From an uncultured Sphingomonas sp. (lineage in GTDB: Bacteria; Pseudomonadota; Alphaproteobacteria; Sphingomonadales; Sphingomonadaceae): a stretch of 55,769 nt of DNA. Both the position numbers and the translations under genes were made by a program. This document shows, piece by piece, positions 54,112 to 55,769 of this stretch (positions within the stretch are counted from its first letter, which is position 1; each line of letters opens with the position of its first letter). The stretch covers positions 1 through 55,769 of the forward strand of contig NZ_CALMAW010000036.1 of the NCBI RefSeq assembly GCF_937859915.1. Reading direction: 5' to 3'. Below the pieces are notes generated by a model, which saw only the letters and a list, made by a program, of their open reading frames with translations, searched no databases and had not been told where the DNA came from.

Positions 54112-55769
54112 ATGCCCTTTTCCACACTCCCCGCCTCGCTCGCCGAGGCTCTAGTCGCGCGCGGATACGCCGCACCCACCGCCGTGCAGGCCGCCGTGAT
54201 CGAGCCCGACGCGCAGGGACGCGATCTGATCGTCTCCGCACAGACCGGTTCCGGCAAGACGGTCGCCTTCGGTATCGCCATGGCCGAGCAGCTGCTCGAC
54301 GCCGACGGCCACGCCGGCCCGTCCGGAAAGCCGGGTGCGCTGATCATCGCGCCGACGCGCGAGCTCGCGCTTCAGGTCAGCCGCGAATTGATCTGGCTCT
54401 ACAAGGATGCGCGCGCCTGGGTCGCGACCTGCGTCGGCGGCATGGACGCCTCGAAGGAGCGGCGCGCGCTGTCGCATGGTGCGCATATCGTCGTCGGCAC
54501 GCCCGGCCGCCTGCGCGATCATCTCGAGCGTGGCGCGCTCGACCTGTCGGGTCTCAAAGTCGCGGTGCTCGACGAGGCCGACGAGATGCTCGACATGGGC
54601 TTCCGCGACGATCTCGAGCAGATCCTCGACGCCTCGCCGGCTGCCCGCCGCACGATGCTGTTCTCCGCGACGATGCCGCGCCCGATCGTGGCGCTCGCCA
54701 AGCGCTACCAGAAGGACGCGTTGCGCATCTCGACCGTGGGCGAGGATCGCGGCCATGGCGACATCAGCTATCAGGCGGTGACCGTTGCCCCCTCCGACAT
54801 CGAGAATGCGGTGGTCAATCTGCTCCGCCTGCACGAGCCCGACACGGCGATCCTGTTCTGTGCGACCCGCGACGCGGTGCGGCACCTGCACGCCAACCTC
54901 GTCGATCGCGGCTTCTCCGCGGTGGCGCTGTCGGGCGAGCACAGCCAGTCCGAACGCAACAACGCGCTGCAGGCGCTGCGCGACAAGCGTGCGCGGGTCT
55001 GCGTCGCGACCGACGTCGCCGCGCGCGGCCTCGACCTCCCCTCGCTCAGCCTCGTCGTGCATGTCGAGTTGCCCCGCGACGCCGAGGCCCTCCAGCACCG
55101 CTCCGGCCGCACCGGCCGCGCGGGTCGCAAGGGCATCGCCGCGCTGATCGTCCCCTATCAGCGCCGCCGCCGCGTCGACATGATGCTCAAAGGCGCCAAG
55201 ATCGATGCCAAGTGGATGAACGCGCCGACCGTCGACGACGTGATGAAGGCGGATCGCGAGCGCCTGCTCGAGACGCTGCTGATGCCGATCGAGGTCGAGG
55301 ACGAGGATCGCGTGCTCGCGGCGCGGCTGATCGCCGAGCGCACCCCCGAGGATATCGCGGCGGCACTCGTCCACGCGCACCGCGCCCGCCTGCCCGCGCC
55401 CGAATCGATGGTCGAGCAGAGCAATGACGGCCCGCCGCGGCGCGACGACCGCCAGGGCGGCGCGCGCGAGGGCGACGGCGGCGTCTGGTTCCGCATGGAC
55501 ATCGGTCGCGCACAGAATGCCGATCCGCGCTGGCTGCTACCGCTGATCTGCCGCCGCGGCCATATCACCAAGCAGGAGATTGGCGCGATCCGCATCGCGC
55601 AGGACGAGACCCTGTTCGAGATCGATCCCAATGCCGCGCAGCGCTTCTCCGTCGCGATCCGGAAGTCTGCGGGCCAGGACGAGAATGGCGACGTGAGCAT
55701 CGTACCGGCCGGCGGCCCGCCCGCGCGCGGACCGGCTCCCCAGCGCCGTGGTCCGCCGCAGGCGGGCGC
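54112..55769 (+). CDS. DEAD-box RNA helicase (DeaD/CsdA-like), 3' end outside window
   Basis: At least 552 residues; open to the right edge. Motifs in order: AQTGSGKT (I), PTREL (Ia), TPGRLRDHL (Ib), DEAD (II), SAT (III), and HRSGRTGRAGRKG (VI). A C-terminal region (VWFRMDIGRAQNADPRWLLPLICRRG) is the DbpA/CsdA RNA-binding domain, followed by a Gly/Pro/Arg-rich tail. It unwinds RNA in ribosome assembly or cold response. ATG at 54112 gives MPFSTLPASLAEALVARGY, a natural start. deaD-type is likely, but the symbol is not assigned. Confidence 0.92.
   Translation, partial: MPFSTLPASLAEALVARGYAAPTAVQAAVIEPDAQGRDLIVSAQTGSGKTVAFGIAMAEQLLDADGHAGPSGKPGALIIAPTRELALQVSRELIWLYKDARAWVATCVGGMDASKERRALSHGAHIVVGTPGRLRDHLERGALDLSGLKVAVLDEADEMLDMGFRDDLEQILDASPAARRTMLFSATMPRPIVALAKRYQKDALRISTVGEDRGHGDISYQAVTVAPSDIENAVVNLLRLHEPDTAILFCATRDAVRHLHANLVDRGFSAVALSGEHSQSERNNALQALRDKRARVCVATDVAARGLDLPSLSLVVHVELPRDAEALQHRSGRTGRAGRKGIAALIVPYQRRRRVDMMLKGAKIDAKWMNAPTVDDVMKADRERLLETLLMPIEVEDEDRVLAARLIAERTPEDIAAALVHAHRARLPAPESMVEQSNDGPPRRDDRQGGAREGDGGVWFRMDIGRAQNADPRWLLPLICRRGHITKQEIGAIRIAQDETLFEIDPNAAQRFSVAIRKSAGQDENGDVSIVPAGGPPARGPAPQRRGPPQAG

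Overview
The window is GC-rich, densely coded DNA that most resembles an alphaproteobacterium of the Sphingomonas group (Sphingomonadaceae). The grounds are protein-level resemblance, an outer-membrane TonB-dependent receptor, and sphingomonad-style short palindromic repeats in the gaps. This placement is inferred from pattern recognition; no search was run.

Layout. 1-11.1 kb is housekeeping: a partial exported protein, a host-attachment-like protein, serS, surE, an NlpD/LysM-M23 lipoprotein, a diguanylate cyclase, rimO, a leucyl aminopeptidase, and a tightly overlapping marR / NlpC-P60 / argC / 2OG-oxygenase run. 11.2-15.9 kb is the fatty-acid cluster fabD-fabG-acpP-fabF-mltG on the minus strand, with a hairpin plus U-tract between acpP and fabF. 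15.9-18.3 kb holds a class A acid phosphatase and the rpsF-rpsR-rplI operon with a possible leader hairpin and a clear terminator. 18.36-19.62 kb is a two-gene minus-strand locus encoding a 69-residue peptide with a Cys-containing tail and a radical SAM enzyme with an incomplete SPASM-like tail. It looks like an uncharacterised RiPP (ribosomally made, post-translationally modified peptide) locus and is the best candidate for an undescribed system here.

20.2-27.4 kb carries a dehydrogenase/carboxymuconolactone-decarboxylase fusion, folE, a WrbA-type quinone reductase, an MFS carboxylate transporter, an exonuclease, an MDR oxidoreductase and small proteins. 27.4-37.3 kb looks accessory: a UGSC-family operon with a deazaflavin-type oxidoreductase, divergent from a LysR regulator with a perfect operator-like palindrome; an Hsp70/YegD-like ATPase; a TetR gene and a molybdopterin oxidoreductase gene that have both lost their 5' ends at one shared junction; and a TonB-dependent receptor preceded by GTTGC/GCAAC palindromes.

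37.5-41.4 kb is sparse: small exported or hypothetical proteins, long gaps, tRNA-Arg(CCT) and tRNA-Thr(GGT). 41.4-55.8 kb returns to conserved genes: aminopeptidase P, an S9 oligopeptidase, a thioesterase, an S10 carboxypeptidase-like gene broken by a one-base frameshift, a three-gene two-component cluster, a Kup potassium transporter, a glutathione transferase, and a DEAD-box RNA helicase that runs off the right end.
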